Below are positions 35,253 through 43,933 of a stretch of 62,990 bases of DNA, one piece after another. Every line of letters begins with the position of its first letter. Positions within the stretch are counted from its first letter, which is position 1. The position numbers and the translations under genes are program-made. The stretch is from contig JAGWZH010000006.1 in NCBI GenBank assembly GCA_018971945.1, positions 1 through 62,990 of the forward strand, given 5' to 3'. The stretch is from Alphaproteobacteria bacterium. GTDB lineage: Bacteria; Pseudomonadota; Alphaproteobacteria; Caulobacterales; Aquidulcibacteraceae. The notes under the pieces were generated by a model, which did not search any database, was not told the origin of the DNA, and worked only from the letters and a program-made list of their open reading frames with translations.

Positions 35253-36953
35253 TTATTCGTCTTCATCCTGCAAAAGGTCCGGCGCGGCGTGGCGCAAGGG
35301 CACGATCTTGGCCGTTTCGCCGACGGGCGGCGGCCGGCGCACCGCGGTGATGCGGGCGTCGGGAAAGGCGGCAAGGGCCTCGGCGACAAAAGGATGGGCC
35401 GCAATTTCGGCTTTTTGCCGCGCAAGGTCGGCTTTCCTGCGCTCCGCGAGGCTTTGTTCGCCGATCGCCGCCTCGGCGCTGATGCGCCAGGTCTCCCCGG
35501 TGGCGGCTTTCAGGAAGCGGCCGAGGCGCAGGGGAAGGTCCTCCGGCATGCCGGGGGCGGGAGCGAAGACAATCTCTCCGCTCGCAAAGCGAGAAACGCG
35601 CACATACCGCTCCAGGTCAATTTGAAGATTGACCTGACGTTCCTCCGCGGCCAAAGCCACCACATCTTGAAAAGCAGAAAGCCGGGGGCCGCCTCCCATC
35701 GCACCAGCGTCTGGGCCGGCGGCGGCGCTTGCGCCGGCGGCTTCGCGCAAGAGCCGGGCCGCCTCCTCAGGAGGCGGCAGGCCTGCCGCGGCGGCGATGC
35801 GGATCAAAGCCATTTCCAAAGCCGCGAGCGCGTCAGGGGCGCGGCCAACTTCGTCAAGGGCCTTCAAACCCATCTGCCACAGACGCGAAAGCTGCGCGGG
35901 CGTAAGGCGGGCGGCCAGAGCCTTGATCCCTGCGACCCAGTCCGCGCCGCCAATGATTTTCGCAGCGCCGCCCAAGGCCTGAGCCCTCGCAGCCTCATGA
36001 AGAATGTCGAGGATGTCGCGAAGCACCAGGGAGGGGTCGGCGCCGGCGTCATATTGCGCGCGAAGCTCGCCCAAGGCTGCAGCGGCGTCGCCGTTCGCCA
36101 GCGCCTCGAGCAGCGCCAAGGTTCGCCCGCGATCGGCCAAGCCCAGCATATCTCGAATTTGGGCCGCGCCTACGGCGCCGCCGCCAGTCGGTTTTTGCAC
36201 CATCGCCTGGTCGAGAAGAGACAAGGCGTCTCGGACGGAGCCTTCAGCGGCGCGCGCGATAAGGGCCAGGCCGTCATCATCGACTGGCACGGTTTCCTTG
36301 GCGCAGATCGCTTTGAGATGAGCCGCCAAAACCCCGGGATCGATGCGCTTGAGATCGAAGCGCTGGCATCGGGAGAGCACCGTCACGGGCACTTTGCGAA
36401 TCTCTGTGGTGGCGAAAATAAAAACGACATGGGGGGGCGGCTCTTCCAGCGTCTTTAGCAGGCCGTTGAAGGCGGCGGTGGAGAGCATGTGCACTTCGTC
36501 AATAATATAGACCTTTTTTCGGGCCATCACTGGCGCGTAGCGCACCGCATCCAAGATCTCGCGGACGTCGTTGATGCCGGTCCGAGAGGCGGCGTCCATC
36601 TCAAAAACGTCGGGGTGGCTGGAGGCCATGATGGCGTTGCAGTGTCGGCCAGGAGGATCAAGCCTTATCGAGGGCCCGCGAACCGTCTCGCTTTCGTAGT
36701 TCAGGGCCCGGGCGATCAGGCGGGCGGTCGTGGTTTTGCCTACTCCGCGCACGCCAGTGAGCATGTAGGCCTGAGGAATTCGGCCCAGGGCGAAGGAATT
36801 GGCGATCGTACGCACCATCGCGTCCTGGCCGATCAGGTCTTCAAACCGACTGGGACGGTATTTTCTGGCGAGAACCAAATAGGCCTCGCGAGGCTTGGGA
36901 GCCTCGCCAAACAGGCTGGGGTCCAAAAGGGCGGGAACGTCGTCTTCGCTCAT
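35253..36953 (-). CDS. dnaX: DNA polymerase III subunit gamma/tau
   Basis: Clamp-loader ATPase of 566 residues. Walker A is TGVRGVGKTTTAR and Walker B is VYIIDEVHMLS; sensor regions FIFATTEIRKVPVTVLSRCQRFD follow. The region that normally holds four zinc-binding cysteines reads NYESETVRGPSIRLDPPGRHCNAI and has only one. The C-terminal tau-like part (after about residue 370) is shorter and Ala-rich. ATG 36953 (MSEDDVPALL) is preferred to an in-frame TTG at 36971. It precedes ybaB and recR, and the SRP RNA gene is upstream on the same strand. Confidence 0.96.
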   Translation of the reverse strand: MSEDDVPALLDPSLFGEAPKPREAYLVLARKYRPSRFEDLIGQDAMVRTIANSFALGRIPQAYMLTGVRGVGKTTTARLIARALNYESETVRGPSIRLDPPGRHCNAIMASSHPDVFEMDAASRTGINDVREILDAVRYAPVMARKKVYIIDEVHMLSTAAFNGLLKTLEEPPPHVVFIFATTEIRKVPVTVLSRCQRFDLKRIDPGVLAAHLKAICAKETVPVDDDGLALIARAAEGSVRDALSLLDQAMVQKPTGGGAVGAAQIRDMLGLADRGRTLALLEALANGDAAAALGELRAQYDAGADPSLVLRDILDILHEAARAQALGGAAKIIGGADWVAGIKALAARLTPAQLSRLWQMGLKALDEVGRAPDALAALEMALIRIAAAAGLPPPEEAARLLREAAGASAAAGPDAGAMGGGPRLSAFQDVVALAAEERQVNLQIDLERYVRVSRFASGEIVFAPAPGMPEDLPLRLGRFLKAATGETWRISAEAAIGEQSLAERRKADLARQKAEIAAHPFVAEALAAFPDARITAVRRPPPVGETAKIVPLRHAAPDLLQDEDE

Positions 36954-37149
36954 GTTTAAGGGGTATAGCAAGCGCGAAAGCCGCTTGCGAGCGGTGAGGA
37001 GGCCGCGGCGCTCACGGCGCAGCAGGCGGAGACGTCACGGGGTCGTTGTCTCATCCCTCCCCGTCCTGACAGATCAAGACAAGACCCGCCGCCCCGGGCG
37101 ATCAGCCCAGAACACAATCTTGGATAAGGCGGAAGGGCCACACAGTGTA

Positions 37150-37240
37150 CAGACAGGACGGCGACCCGAGCGGAACCCGTTGCGGCTGCTTCCTTCCGGA
37201 CCTGACCGGGTTGGCGGGACGACCGTCCACCGCCTGTCTG
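37150..37240 (-). ncRNA. ffs: Signal recognition particle RNA (4.5S)
   Basis: The minus strand contains the near-invariant SRP core GTCAGGTCCGGAAGGAAGCAGC (within 37190-37211). Flanking arms CAGACAG (5' end near 37240) and CTGTCTG (3' end near 37150), with GGACGG/CCGTCC inside, give the long hairpin expected, about 91-100 nt. Exact ends are uncertain by several bases. Location next to dnaX is common in alphaproteobacteria. It binds Ffh to target proteins to the membrane. Confidence 0.93.
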
Positions 37241-37334
37241 CCCCTTCGATATCGCCCGGGGAGCGCCCTTCCGCAAGGGGCTCTTGCGCGGAAGGCCTTT
37301 CCGCCGGGAACCGGGATGCTTACAAGGCTTGGCC

Positions 37335-38138
37335 ATGCGCCCTTTGATCGTGATCCCAGCCCGGTACGGCTCGACCAGGTTTCCCGCCAAGCCGCTGCAT
37401 TTGATCGCCGGCATGACGCTCTTGGCGCGCGTGGCGCAAGTCGCGCGGGCCGCCGCCGCGCAGACAGGGGCGCAATTTGTGGTGGCGACCGACGACGATC
37501 GGATCGCTGCGCATGCGTCCGAACTTGGCGTCGCTTCGGTGATGACCGACCCCGCCCTGCCCTCCGGCACAGACCGCGCGTTCGCAGCTTCCCAGGGCTT
37601 TGATGTTGATTTCGTCGTCAATCTCCAGGGAGATGCGCCGTTTACACCGCCGGCGATGATCGCGACGCTGATCGAAGCGGCGCGGCGGGACGCTGTGAGC
37701 GCCGACGTCTACACACCCGTCAGCGCCATGAGCTGGACGGCGCTCGACGCCTTGCGGGAACACAAGAAGACTTCGCCGTTTTCAGGCACGACCTGCATCG
37801 CTGATGCACACGGGCGGGCTTTGTGGTTCTCTAAACAGATCATCCCGGCGATCCGGACTGAGGCCAAGTTGCGCGCGGCCGGAGAGCCCTGCCCCGTCCT
37901 TCGGCACGTGGGGCTTTACGCCTACAGGCTCGCGGCGCTCGGGCGGTATGTCATGCTTCCGATGGGTCGGTATGAGGCGCTGGAGGGCCTGGAGCAGCTC
38001 CGCTTTTTGGAGAACGGGATGACCGTGCGGGCGGTCTTGAGCGAGGGCTCGCCGTTTGATCTCGGCGGCATCGATACACCAGAGGATGCGGCGGAGGCGG
38101 AGCGGCTGATCGCGGAGCGGGGGGAGCCGGGGTGGTGA
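37335..38138 (+). CDS. kdsB: 3-deoxy-manno-octulosonate cytidylyltransferase
   Basis: Activates Kdo to CMP-Kdo for lipopolysaccharide. The 267-residue protein has the signature IPARYGSTRFPAKPL at its start, the DDDRIAAHA and NLQGDAPF sugar-nucleotide motifs, and the C-terminal GSPFDLGGIDTPEDA block. ATG 37335 fits the family; the frame to 37284 is longer without similarity. Implies the cell makes Kdo-containing LPS. Confidence 0.96.
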   Translation: MRPLIVIPARYGSTRFPAKPLHLIAGMTLLARVAQVARAAAAQTGAQFVVATDDDRIAAHASELGVASVMTDPALPSGTDRAFAASQGFDVDFVVNLQGDAPFTPPAMIATLIEAARRDAVSADVYTPVSAMSWTALDALREHKKTSPFSGTTCIADAHGRALWFSKQIIPAIRTEAKLRAAGEPCPVLRHVGLYAYRLAALGRYVMLPMGRYEALEGLEQLRFLENGMTVRAVLSEGSPFDLGGIDTPEDAAEAERLIAERGEPGW

Positions 38139-38160
38139 GGGGCTCGGGTGCGTTTCGCTA

Positions 38161-38532
38161 TTGACCCCTTTGCAAAGCTGCGCGCTCCTCGCCGACGCTC
38201 TGGAAGCGGCTCGGGCGAGCGGAATCAGCACCCGCAGCGCCGAGGACATCATGATTGCGGCCAAGGACAGAGCGGCTCTGCCGGCCGAGCTTGACCTATT
38301 GGCTCTTAAGGGCGCTGCGGCGGCGGACCTTGAAGACATCATCGCCTTTGGCATTGCCCTGTTCGGCGAGAAACAGGCTCTTTGCTCGGTGGCCTCTTTG
38401 CGCAGGGTATTTGAGCTGCTGGACGCGTTTCCAGCTTTGGGGAGGGCCAGCAGTATGTTGGGAGCCAAAGGTCGCGGCTTCGTCCATGGACAGCATGTCG
38501 TCTCTATCGCGCCACCGATCAGGGCGTCTTGA
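38161..38532 (+). CDS. Hypothetical protein
   Basis: A 123-residue frame with a TTG start, 22 bp after kdsB. Helical, leucine- and alanine-rich segments (AADLEDIIAFGIALFG, ASLRRVFELLDAFPALG) and G/C preference at third codon positions look protein-like, but I recognise no family and no strong ribosome-binding site. It could be a real small gene or a chance frame between kdsB and the tRNA. Confidence 0.4.
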   Translation: MTPLQSCALLADALEAARASGISTRSAEDIMIAAKDRAALPAELDLLALKGAAAADLEDIIAFGIALFGEKQALCSVASLRRVFELLDAFPALGRASSMLGAKGRGFVHGQHVVSIAPPIRAS

Positions 38533-38651
38533 TCGACAGGATCCTTGGCGCGCGCCCGTTGGCGGCTGGATGGTGAAAGGCAGCAGGTTCGGCGAAAATT
38601 TGAAATCGGGCGGCCAAACTCGGAGACGAACCGTTTTCACTGCGAGGGGAC

Positions 38652-38738
38652 TGGTGGCCAATCTCGGAGTCGAACCGAGACGCCCTTGCGAGCGGCAGAT
38701 TTTGAGTCTGCTGCGTCTACCAATTCCGCCAATTGGCC
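38652..38738 (-). tRNA. tRNA-Leu (anticodon CAA)
   Basis: On the minus strand an 87-nt cloverleaf: acceptor GGCCAAT/ATTGGCC, D-arm region with GGCGGAATTGGTAGACGC, anticodon stem GCAGA/TCTGC with loop CTCAAAA (anticodon CAA), long variable arm CGCTCGCAAGGGCGT typical of leucine tRNA, T-arm CTCGGTTCGACTCCGAG and an encoded CCA end. Reads UUG. Confidence 0.96.
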
Positions 38739-38822
38739 AACCAGGACGGGGTTGATGCCGCGGGCGAGAGCGCCCGTCAAGGAGGATGCGGCGCCCCCTC
38801 GCCTTTCGGGCGGAGGCGGGCT

Positions 38823-39509
38823 ATGGCCGCCGCCATGACCCAACGCCCCTTCGACAATCCCGAACCCACCGACGATCCCGCGCGCGGCTTCATCGCTACC
38901 ACGCGCGTTCTGGCTGACGCTGCCGGACAAGACGGTCTCACGATCGGAGAGATTGTCGATCAACTCGATGAACGGGCTTTTGGTCTTTTGATCCTATTGT
39001 TCGCCTTGCCATGCCTGGTTCCCGGATTGCCGGGCGCGCAGATCATCGCCATCCCGATTTTTTTGTTGGGACTGCAGCTCTTGATCGGACGCACAGAGCC
39101 ATGGCTTCCGGGCTGGTTTCTGCGGATGCGCGTGAAAAAGGCCTGGCTTGAGGGGGTCGCGGGATTCTGCGACAAACGGTTGCATTGGACCGAGCGCGTC
39201 GCCCGACCGCGGCTGCGCCTGCTGGCCGCTGGGCCGGCGGAGCGCGTCTTGGGTCTTGTCGTCGCGCTGGCGGCGATGACCATCATGCTGCCGATCACCA
39301 ACACAATTCCCTCAGCGGCGATCACAGCGATCGCTTTGGGTTTGATTCAGCGCGACGGGCTGTTCACGGGGGTGGGCGGAGGGCTCGCCATGGCCTGGAT
39401 TATGGCGCTCGTGGCGCTCGTGGCGGCGCTGGCTCACGGCGCGAATTTTGCGACCGACGCGCTTCAACAGCACGCCCCAGCCGTGCGTGATTGGTTAAGC
39501 CGCCCCTGA
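38823..39509 (+). CDS. ExoD-family membrane protein
   Basis: A 228-residue inner-membrane protein matching ExoD (exopolysaccharide synthesis regulator in rhizobia): the ERAFGLLILLFALPCLVPGLPG motif, a central WLPGWFLRMRV stretch, then LPITNTIPSAAITAIALGLIQRDG. Four to five helices. GGAGG stands six bases before ATG 38823. Its role beyond Rhizobium is unclear, so no gene symbol. Confidence 0.8.
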   Translation: MAAAMTQRPFDNPEPTDDPARGFIATTRVLADAAGQDGLTIGEIVDQLDERAFGLLILLFALPCLVPGLPGAQIIAIPIFLLGLQLLIGRTEPWLPGWFLRMRVKKAWLEGVAGFCDKRLHWTERVARPRLRLLAAGPAERVLGLVVALAAMTIMLPITNTIPSAAITAIALGLIQRDGLFTGVGGGLAMAWIMALVALVAALAHGANFATDALQQHAPAVRDWLSRP

Positions 39510-39631
39510 AATCGCTGGTTTCCGAAAGAACTTTCCCGGACGCCTCACACCGAGGAAAAGCCTTGAGCGTCAAAAGCCTGCGGCCCCGCGCCGCACGAGA
39601 CTTCGTGGCGATCCGACTACATTCATAGGCC

Positions 39632-40159
39632 ATGCGTGTTGATCTCTCCTCCGCCCTCAGAGGCATCGCCCCACGCTGGCCTTGGATCGCTCTTGGCGCG
39701 TCTTTGGCCATCTTGGCGGGCGCGCACGGCTTGGAGCGTTTCGGCGGCCTCTATCCTTGTCCGCTTTGCTTGCGGCAGAGAGAGATCTATTGGGGCGCCA
39801 TCGCGCTGTCGGTCGTTGGGCTCTTCGCCTTGCGCTTTGCGTCCCGGCCGCAGCTATTAAAGACCCTCAATGTCTTTTTAGGACTAGTGTTTTTAACCGG
39901 GGGCCTGATCGCCTTCTATCATGTGGCGGTGGAGCAGGGCTGGCTCTTGGCGCAGTGCGAAGCCTATGGCGTCTCTGGCGATCTTATGCTCGGCGTCGAT
40001 TCCTCGCCCATCGCTGCGCCGCGATGCGATGCGCCCAGCTGGCGGCTGTTCGGGATCAGCATGGCGGGCTATAACGCGCTTGCGTCGCTCGTCCTGGCTG
40101 GGCTCAGTTTTTCCTTCGCCCTGGCTAGGCCTGCGAGAATGGAGCTGACCCTTGGCTGA
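39632..40159 (+). CDS. DsbB-like disulfide bond formation protein
   Basis: A 175-residue membrane protein with four helices. The redox pairs of DsbB are present: C43/C46 (YPCPLCLRQR) in the first periplasmic loop, and C109 and C132 (AQCEAY, APRCDAP) in the second. It would reoxidise DsbA with quinone as acceptor. Its stop overlaps the TTG start of coq7, an ubiquinone-biosynthesis gene. Confidence 0.9.
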   Translation: MRVDLSSALRGIAPRWPWIALGASLAILAGAHGLERFGGLYPCPLCLRQREIYWGAIALSVVGLFALRFASRPQLLKTLNVFLGLVFLTGGLIAFYHVAVEQGWLLAQCEAYGVSGDLMLGVDSSPIAAPRCDAPSWRLFGISMAGYNALASLVLAGLSFSFALARPARMELTLG

Positions 40160-40745
40160 CGCCGCCCCTGACTTGAACCAAGGCCGCTTGAGCGAAGGCC
40201 CTCCCTTGCCCGGCGACGGGGGCATGCGACGCCTGATCGAGCGAACCCTGCGGGTAGACCATGCCGGGGAGTTCGGCGCGGTGCAGATCTATCGAGGGCA
40301 ACGGGCCGTCTTCTCCTCTGCGCGGGGCAAAGAGCGGATCAGCGCGCTTTTGGAAGAGATGGAAGCGGGCGAACAACATCATCTTGACACGTTCGACCGT
40401 CTCTTGGCCGAACGCGGGGTGCGGCCGACAGCGCTGTCGCCGTTGTGGCGGGCGGCCGGATACGCCCTTGGCGCAGGGACCGCGCTCTTGGGAGAAAAGG
40501 CCGCCTATGCATGCACGGCAGCCGTGGAAGACGTGATCGAAGAGCACTATGCGGCCCAAGCTGCGCGCCTGAGGGGCCGGGACCCGGCGCTCGCTGCGCT
40601 TGTTGAAGAGTTCGGAAAGGACGAGACGGCGCACAAGGACACCGCCCTGTCCGAAGGCGCGAGGGAGATGTTGGGCTATGGCCTCTTCGCCGCCGTAATC
40701 AAAGCAGGGTGCCGGGCAGCGATCCGGATTTCGGAAAAAATCTGA
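40152..40745 (+). CDS. coq7: Demethoxyubiquinone hydroxylase (Coq7)
   Basis: Di-iron monooxygenase catalysing the last hydroxylation of ubiquinone synthesis. The ferritin-like carboxylate motifs are present: LRVDHAGEFGAVQIY (E40), EEMEAGEQHHLDTF, EEHYAAQ and FGKDETAHKD. I favour the TTG start at 40152 (197 residues) because GGAG lies seven bases upstream and it overlaps dsbB; ATG 40224 is the alternative and would begin at MRRLIERTLRVDH. Convergent with argE, 4 bp apart. Confidence 0.92.
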   Translation: MADAAPDLNQGRLSEGPPLPGDGGMRRLIERTLRVDHAGEFGAVQIYRGQRAVFSSARGKERISALLEEMEAGEQHHLDTFDRLLAERGVRPTALSPLWRAAGYALGAGTALLGEKAAYACTAAVEDVIEEHYAAQAARLRGRDPALAALVEEFGKDETAHKDTALSEGAREMLGYGLFAAVIKAGCRAAIRISEKI

Positions 40746-40749
40746 ACGG

Positions 40750-41892
40750 TCAGGCAGCGAGGCGCGCGATCAGCTTTTGGAAAAAGGCCTCGCCGCGGCG
40801 CAGCTGATCAAGAGCGATCCATTCATCGGGCTGGTGGGCCTGGGCGATGGAGCCCGGCCCGCAGACGGCCGCGGGGAAGCCGGCGTTCTGGAAAATACCG
40901 GCTTCGGTCGCGAAGGCGACGGTGCGCGTTGCGTTGTCGCCAGTGAGAGCGCGCAGAAGACGCTCGGCTGGGCTGCCAAGATCAACCCTGAGCCCCTTGG
41001 TGTCGGAGCGGCGAGTGATCTCGATCCGAGCCTCCGGCGCCACCGCCTGCATGGCGCGTTCAATCTCGGCGGCCTTGGCGCGAAAGCGAGCCTCGTAGAC
41101 GCCCGGGTCCTCGTCAGGCGGGCAGCGCAGGTCCCAGACAAAACGACATTGGCGAGCCAGGATGTTCACAGCGGAACCGCCTTCCACCGTGCCTATGGTC
41201 ATGGTCGCGCCAGGGGGGTCAAAGGGGCTCGAAGGATCGGCCGCCGCCTGCGCCTCGGCGCCCATTTCAGCGATGAGGGTCATCAGCGGCAGGGCCGCCA
41301 TGATGGCGGACACGCCTTGCCTTATCTGGCTTGAGTGGGCTTCCCGGCCAATCATATCCACAATGAAGGTGCTGATGCTCTTGTGCCCCGAGACCACCTG
41401 CATTTCGGTGGGTTCGCCGATGATGACGGCCTCGGGCTTCGGGGCGATGCCGCCGAGCTTTTCAACCAAGCGCGGGGCGCCAAGGCAGCCGATCTCTTCA
41501 TCGTAGGAGAAGGCCAAGATCAATGGCCGCTTGATCGAGGCGGCCAAGGCCGCGTCTATATGAGCCAGGGCCAGAGCCAGAAAGCTCTTCATGTCGGAGA
41601 CGCCGCGGCCATAAAGGCGCTCATCCTTGCGGGTCAAGACAAAGGGGTCGGTCGTCCAGGGTTGGCCGTCGACCGGAACCACATCGGTGTGGCCGGACAG
41701 GACGACGCCCCCCTCCACCGCCGGGCCGACAATGGCGACCAAATTGGCTTTGTCTCCGTCGTCATTCTCCACACGACGGCTTGCGACACCGCGCGCGGCC
41801 AGGAAAGCCTCCACCCAGGCGATCAATTCAAGATTAGAGTTTCGAGAAGTGGTGTCGAAAGCGATCAAGCGTTCGAGAATGTCTTCGGTCAT
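40750..41892 (-). CDS. argE: Acetylornithine deacetylase
   Basis: M20-family zinc hydrolase in arginine biosynthesis that converts N-acetylornithine to ornithine. Metal and catalytic residues lie in LSGHTDVVPVDGQPW, GRGVSDMKSF and SYDEEIGCLGAPRL, with the GEPTEMQVVSGHKS and late CGPGSIAQAHQPDE blocks typical of ArgE. The 380-residue length fits. A succinyl-diaminopimelate desuccinylase is the usual confusion, but the motifs favour ArgE. Confidence 0.92.
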   Translation of the reverse strand: MTEDILERLIAFDTTSRNSNLELIAWVEAFLAARGVASRRVENDDGDKANLVAIVGPAVEGGVVLSGHTDVVPVDGQPWTTDPFVLTRKDERLYGRGVSDMKSFLALALAHIDAALAASIKRPLILAFSYDEEIGCLGAPRLVEKLGGIAPKPEAVIIGEPTEMQVVSGHKSISTFIVDMIGREAHSSQIRQGVSAIMAALPLMTLIAEMGAEAQAAADPSSPFDPPGATMTIGTVEGGSAVNILARQCRFVWDLRCPPDEDPGVYEARFRAKAAEIERAMQAVAPEARIEITRRSDTKGLRVDLGSPAERLLRALTGDNATRTVAFATEAGIFQNAGFPAAVCGPGSIAQAHQPDEWIALDQLRRGEAFFQKLIARLAA

Positions 41893-41950
41893 GACCTATC
41901 CATGGCAGAGGAGCGGCAGGAAGTCACCCGCTCCCCTGACGCGGCCACCT

Positions 41951-42529
41951 CTAGGGCGGGCTGACCACAGCGCCGTCCGGGCGTTGGAACGCCAAGAGCT
42001 CGACCCGAAAGATCAAGGCGGAGAAAGGCGGGATCTCCCCATTGCCCGAGCCGCGCGCGCCATAAGCGAGCTCGGCCGGGGCCCAGATGGTCACGACTTC
42101 GCCGGGCTTGACATATTGCAGGCCTTCGCGCCAGGCGCCGATCACGCCCGAGAGGGGAAACTCTACGGGCTCGCCGCGCTCAAAGGAACTGTCAAAGACC
42201 TGGCCATCCAAAAGCCGGCCTTCATAATGCACGCGAACCCTGTCGGAGGCGCTGGGCCGGGGAATGTCGGCGGCCACAGGGCGCTCGATCCGATATTGCA
42301 GACCCGACGGCGAAGACACGACGCCTGGCCGGCTGGCGTTGGCCGCCATGAACGCTGCGGAACGAGCCCGATTTTGCTCCGCGGTCAAAGCGCGGATCGG
42401 AGCGCGGTCCACAAGACCTGTGGACGCGCCCATGGGCTCGGCCGCTGAGCGGCGGACAGGTCCGTCGTCGCCGCCGGAGGCGCACCCCGCCATCATCGCC
42501 GTCATCGCCGCCGCCAATAAAGCGCGCAT
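41951..42529 (-). CDS. FKBP-type peptidyl-prolyl isomerase lipoprotein (1)
   Basis: A 192-residue protein with a lipoprotein signal (AMTAMMAGC), a long N-terminal helical linker and a C-terminal FKBP domain (VRVHYEGRLLDGQVFDSSFERGEP, GVIGAWREGLQYVKPGE, LAYGARGSGNGEIPPFSALIFRVELL). Expected on the periplasmic face, assisting folding. Its ATG overlaps the stop of the second FKBP gene as TAATG. Confidence 0.88.
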   Translation of the reverse strand: MRALLAAAMTAMMAGCASGGDDGPVRRSAAEPMGASTGLVDRAPIRALTAEQNRARSAAFMAANASRPGVVSSPSGLQYRIERPVAADIPRPSASDRVRVHYEGRLLDGQVFDSSFERGEPVEFPLSGVIGAWREGLQYVKPGEVVTIWAPAELAYGARGSGNGEIPPFSALIFRVELLAFQRPDGAVVSPP

Positions 42530-43101
42530 TATTCGCCCTCCTGCAGGTTGAAGCCCGGCGCATAATAGGCTTCTGTCGGCGGGTTGGCGAAGGCCAAAAG
42601 CTCAACCTTGAAGCGCAGGTCCGCGTTGGGGGGGATGTCTGGAGGGGCGCCTTGCGCGCCATATCCAAGGGCTGCGGGAATCTGGAGAGAGGCTTCGTCG
42701 CCCGGCTTCAATAATTGCAGACCCTCCTGCCAACCAGGAACCACGGCGGCAAGCGGAAACTCCGCTGGCTGGCCGCGGGCATAGGAGCTGTCAAAGACAG
42801 CTCCGTTGGCGACGAGCGCCCCTTCGTAATGCACGAGGACAAAACTCTCCGCGCCCGGCTGCGGCAAGCAAGGATCGGCGGTGCGGCGGGTGAGCGTCAC
42901 CTGCACGCCGCCTTGGGTCGTGGCGGTCTCGGGACGGGAGTCTTCCTGGTCGCAGGCCGCGCGGGCGTCCGCCAAGGCCTCTTCGCGTTCTTGTTGTTCG
43001 GCGCGCATGGCGTTTTCCACGCCGCTGCGCTCGCCGCAGGCCGCCAGCGTCAAAGCCAGCGCCGTACTCAAGACGGCCAAGGCCAAAGGGGGTTTCGGCA
43101 A
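42529..43101 (-). CDS. FKBP-type peptidyl-prolyl isomerase lipoprotein (2)
   Basis: A second, diverged FKBP lipoprotein directly upstream of the first. Signal ends TLAAC, followed by a cysteine-containing linker and the FKBP core (LVHYEGALVANGAVFDSSYARGQP, AVVPGWQEGLQLLKPGDE, LGYGAQGAPPDIPPNADLRFKVELL). I favour TTG 43101 (190 residues) because GAGGAG is eight bases upstream; GTG 43110 would sit right on that site. The two genes are an apparent tandem duplication. Confidence 0.85.
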   Translation of the reverse strand: MPKPPLALAVLSTALALTLAACGERSGVENAMRAEQQEREEALADARAACDQEDSRPETATTQGGVQVTLTRRTADPCLPQPGAESFVLVHYEGALVANGAVFDSSYARGQPAEFPLAAVVPGWQEGLQLLKPGDEASLQIPAALGYGAQGAPPDIPPNADLRFKVELLAFANPPTEAYYAPGFNLQEGE

Positions 43102-43135
43102 TGAAAGCACTCCTCGTGAAACGCCGTCTCAAGAA

Positions 43136-43804
43136 TCAAAGGGAATCGACAGCGGGCATAAACCAAGGCTCCTGCTGCGCAGCAGCGTCCCAGTCCTGAA
43201 AATCTGGATCGGCAAGCAGGGCGTCGGCATAAGCCTGCGCCGGGGCGGAAAGCGCAACCCCATAGCTGCGAAAGCGCGTGGCGACCGGCGTGAACATCGC
43301 GTCGGCGATCGAGCGCTGACCAAAGAGGCACGCCCCTGCCCCCCCGAACCGTCCGCGAAGTTCGCTCCAGAGCGCGTCAATGCGGGCGATGTCGGCGAGG
43401 ACATTCTCCCCCGCGGGCTGTTTGGCGGGCTCCGCCTTGCGCCGCAGGTTCATCGAGTAATGGCCGCGAAGAGCGGCAAAGCCCGCATGCATCTCAGCCG
43501 CGGCGCTGCGCGCGACAGCGCGGGCGGCGGGTTCTTGGGGCCAAAGGGTGGGGTTTTGCTCGGCGGCCCACTCGCAGATCGCGAGACTGTCCCAAATGAT
43601 CATATCATCGACATGCAAGACGGGGACGCGGCCGGACGGGCTGACAGCGAGAACATCCGGGATCTTGCTCCTGCCATAACCCGGGCCCCCCAAAGGGATC
43701 TGGCGCTCTTCAAAAGCGATCGCGCCCCATTTGAGCGCCAGCCAGGGACGCATGGACCAAGAGGAATAAGTCTTGTTGCCGATATAGAGGATGGGGATCG
43801 TCAT
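43136..43804 (-). CDS. Glutathione S-transferase family protein
   Basis: A 222-residue cytosolic GST. The thioredoxin-like domain begins YIGNKTYSSWSMRPW with a likely catalytic Ser or Tyr and continues to PSGRVPVLHVDDMIIWDSLAICEW (cis-Pro and glutathione-binding Asp-Ser); the helical C-terminal domain carries the FGQRSIADAMFTPV block. The substrate is unknown. Confidence 0.9.
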   Translation of the reverse strand: MTIPILYIGNKTYSSWSMRPWLALKWGAIAFEERQIPLGGPGYGRSKIPDVLAVSPSGRVPVLHVDDMIIWDSLAICEWAAEQNPTLWPQEPAARAVARSAAAEMHAGFAALRGHYSMNLRRKAEPAKQPAGENVLADIARIDALWSELRGRFGGAGACLFGQRSIADAMFTPVATRFRSYGVALSAPAQAYADALLADPDFQDWDAAAQQEPWFMPAVDSL

Positions 43805-43933
43805 GGGTGTGGGGTTTGGGGGTGGTTTGCGGCGCGGTCAAGGCGGGATATGGGGCCAGGACGCAGCCGGTTTGGCTTCAGCGCAGAGGGCCGCCTGGGC
43901 GGATGCGCTTTGGCGGCCCAGCAAACATTCTTG

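Noticed and set aside
37267-37295. Hairpin CCTTCCGCAAG...CTTGCGCGGAAGG as a terminator
   Set aside because: It lies upstream of ffs on the minus strand and upstream of kdsB on the plus strand, with a bulge and no U-run; no transcript is known to end here.
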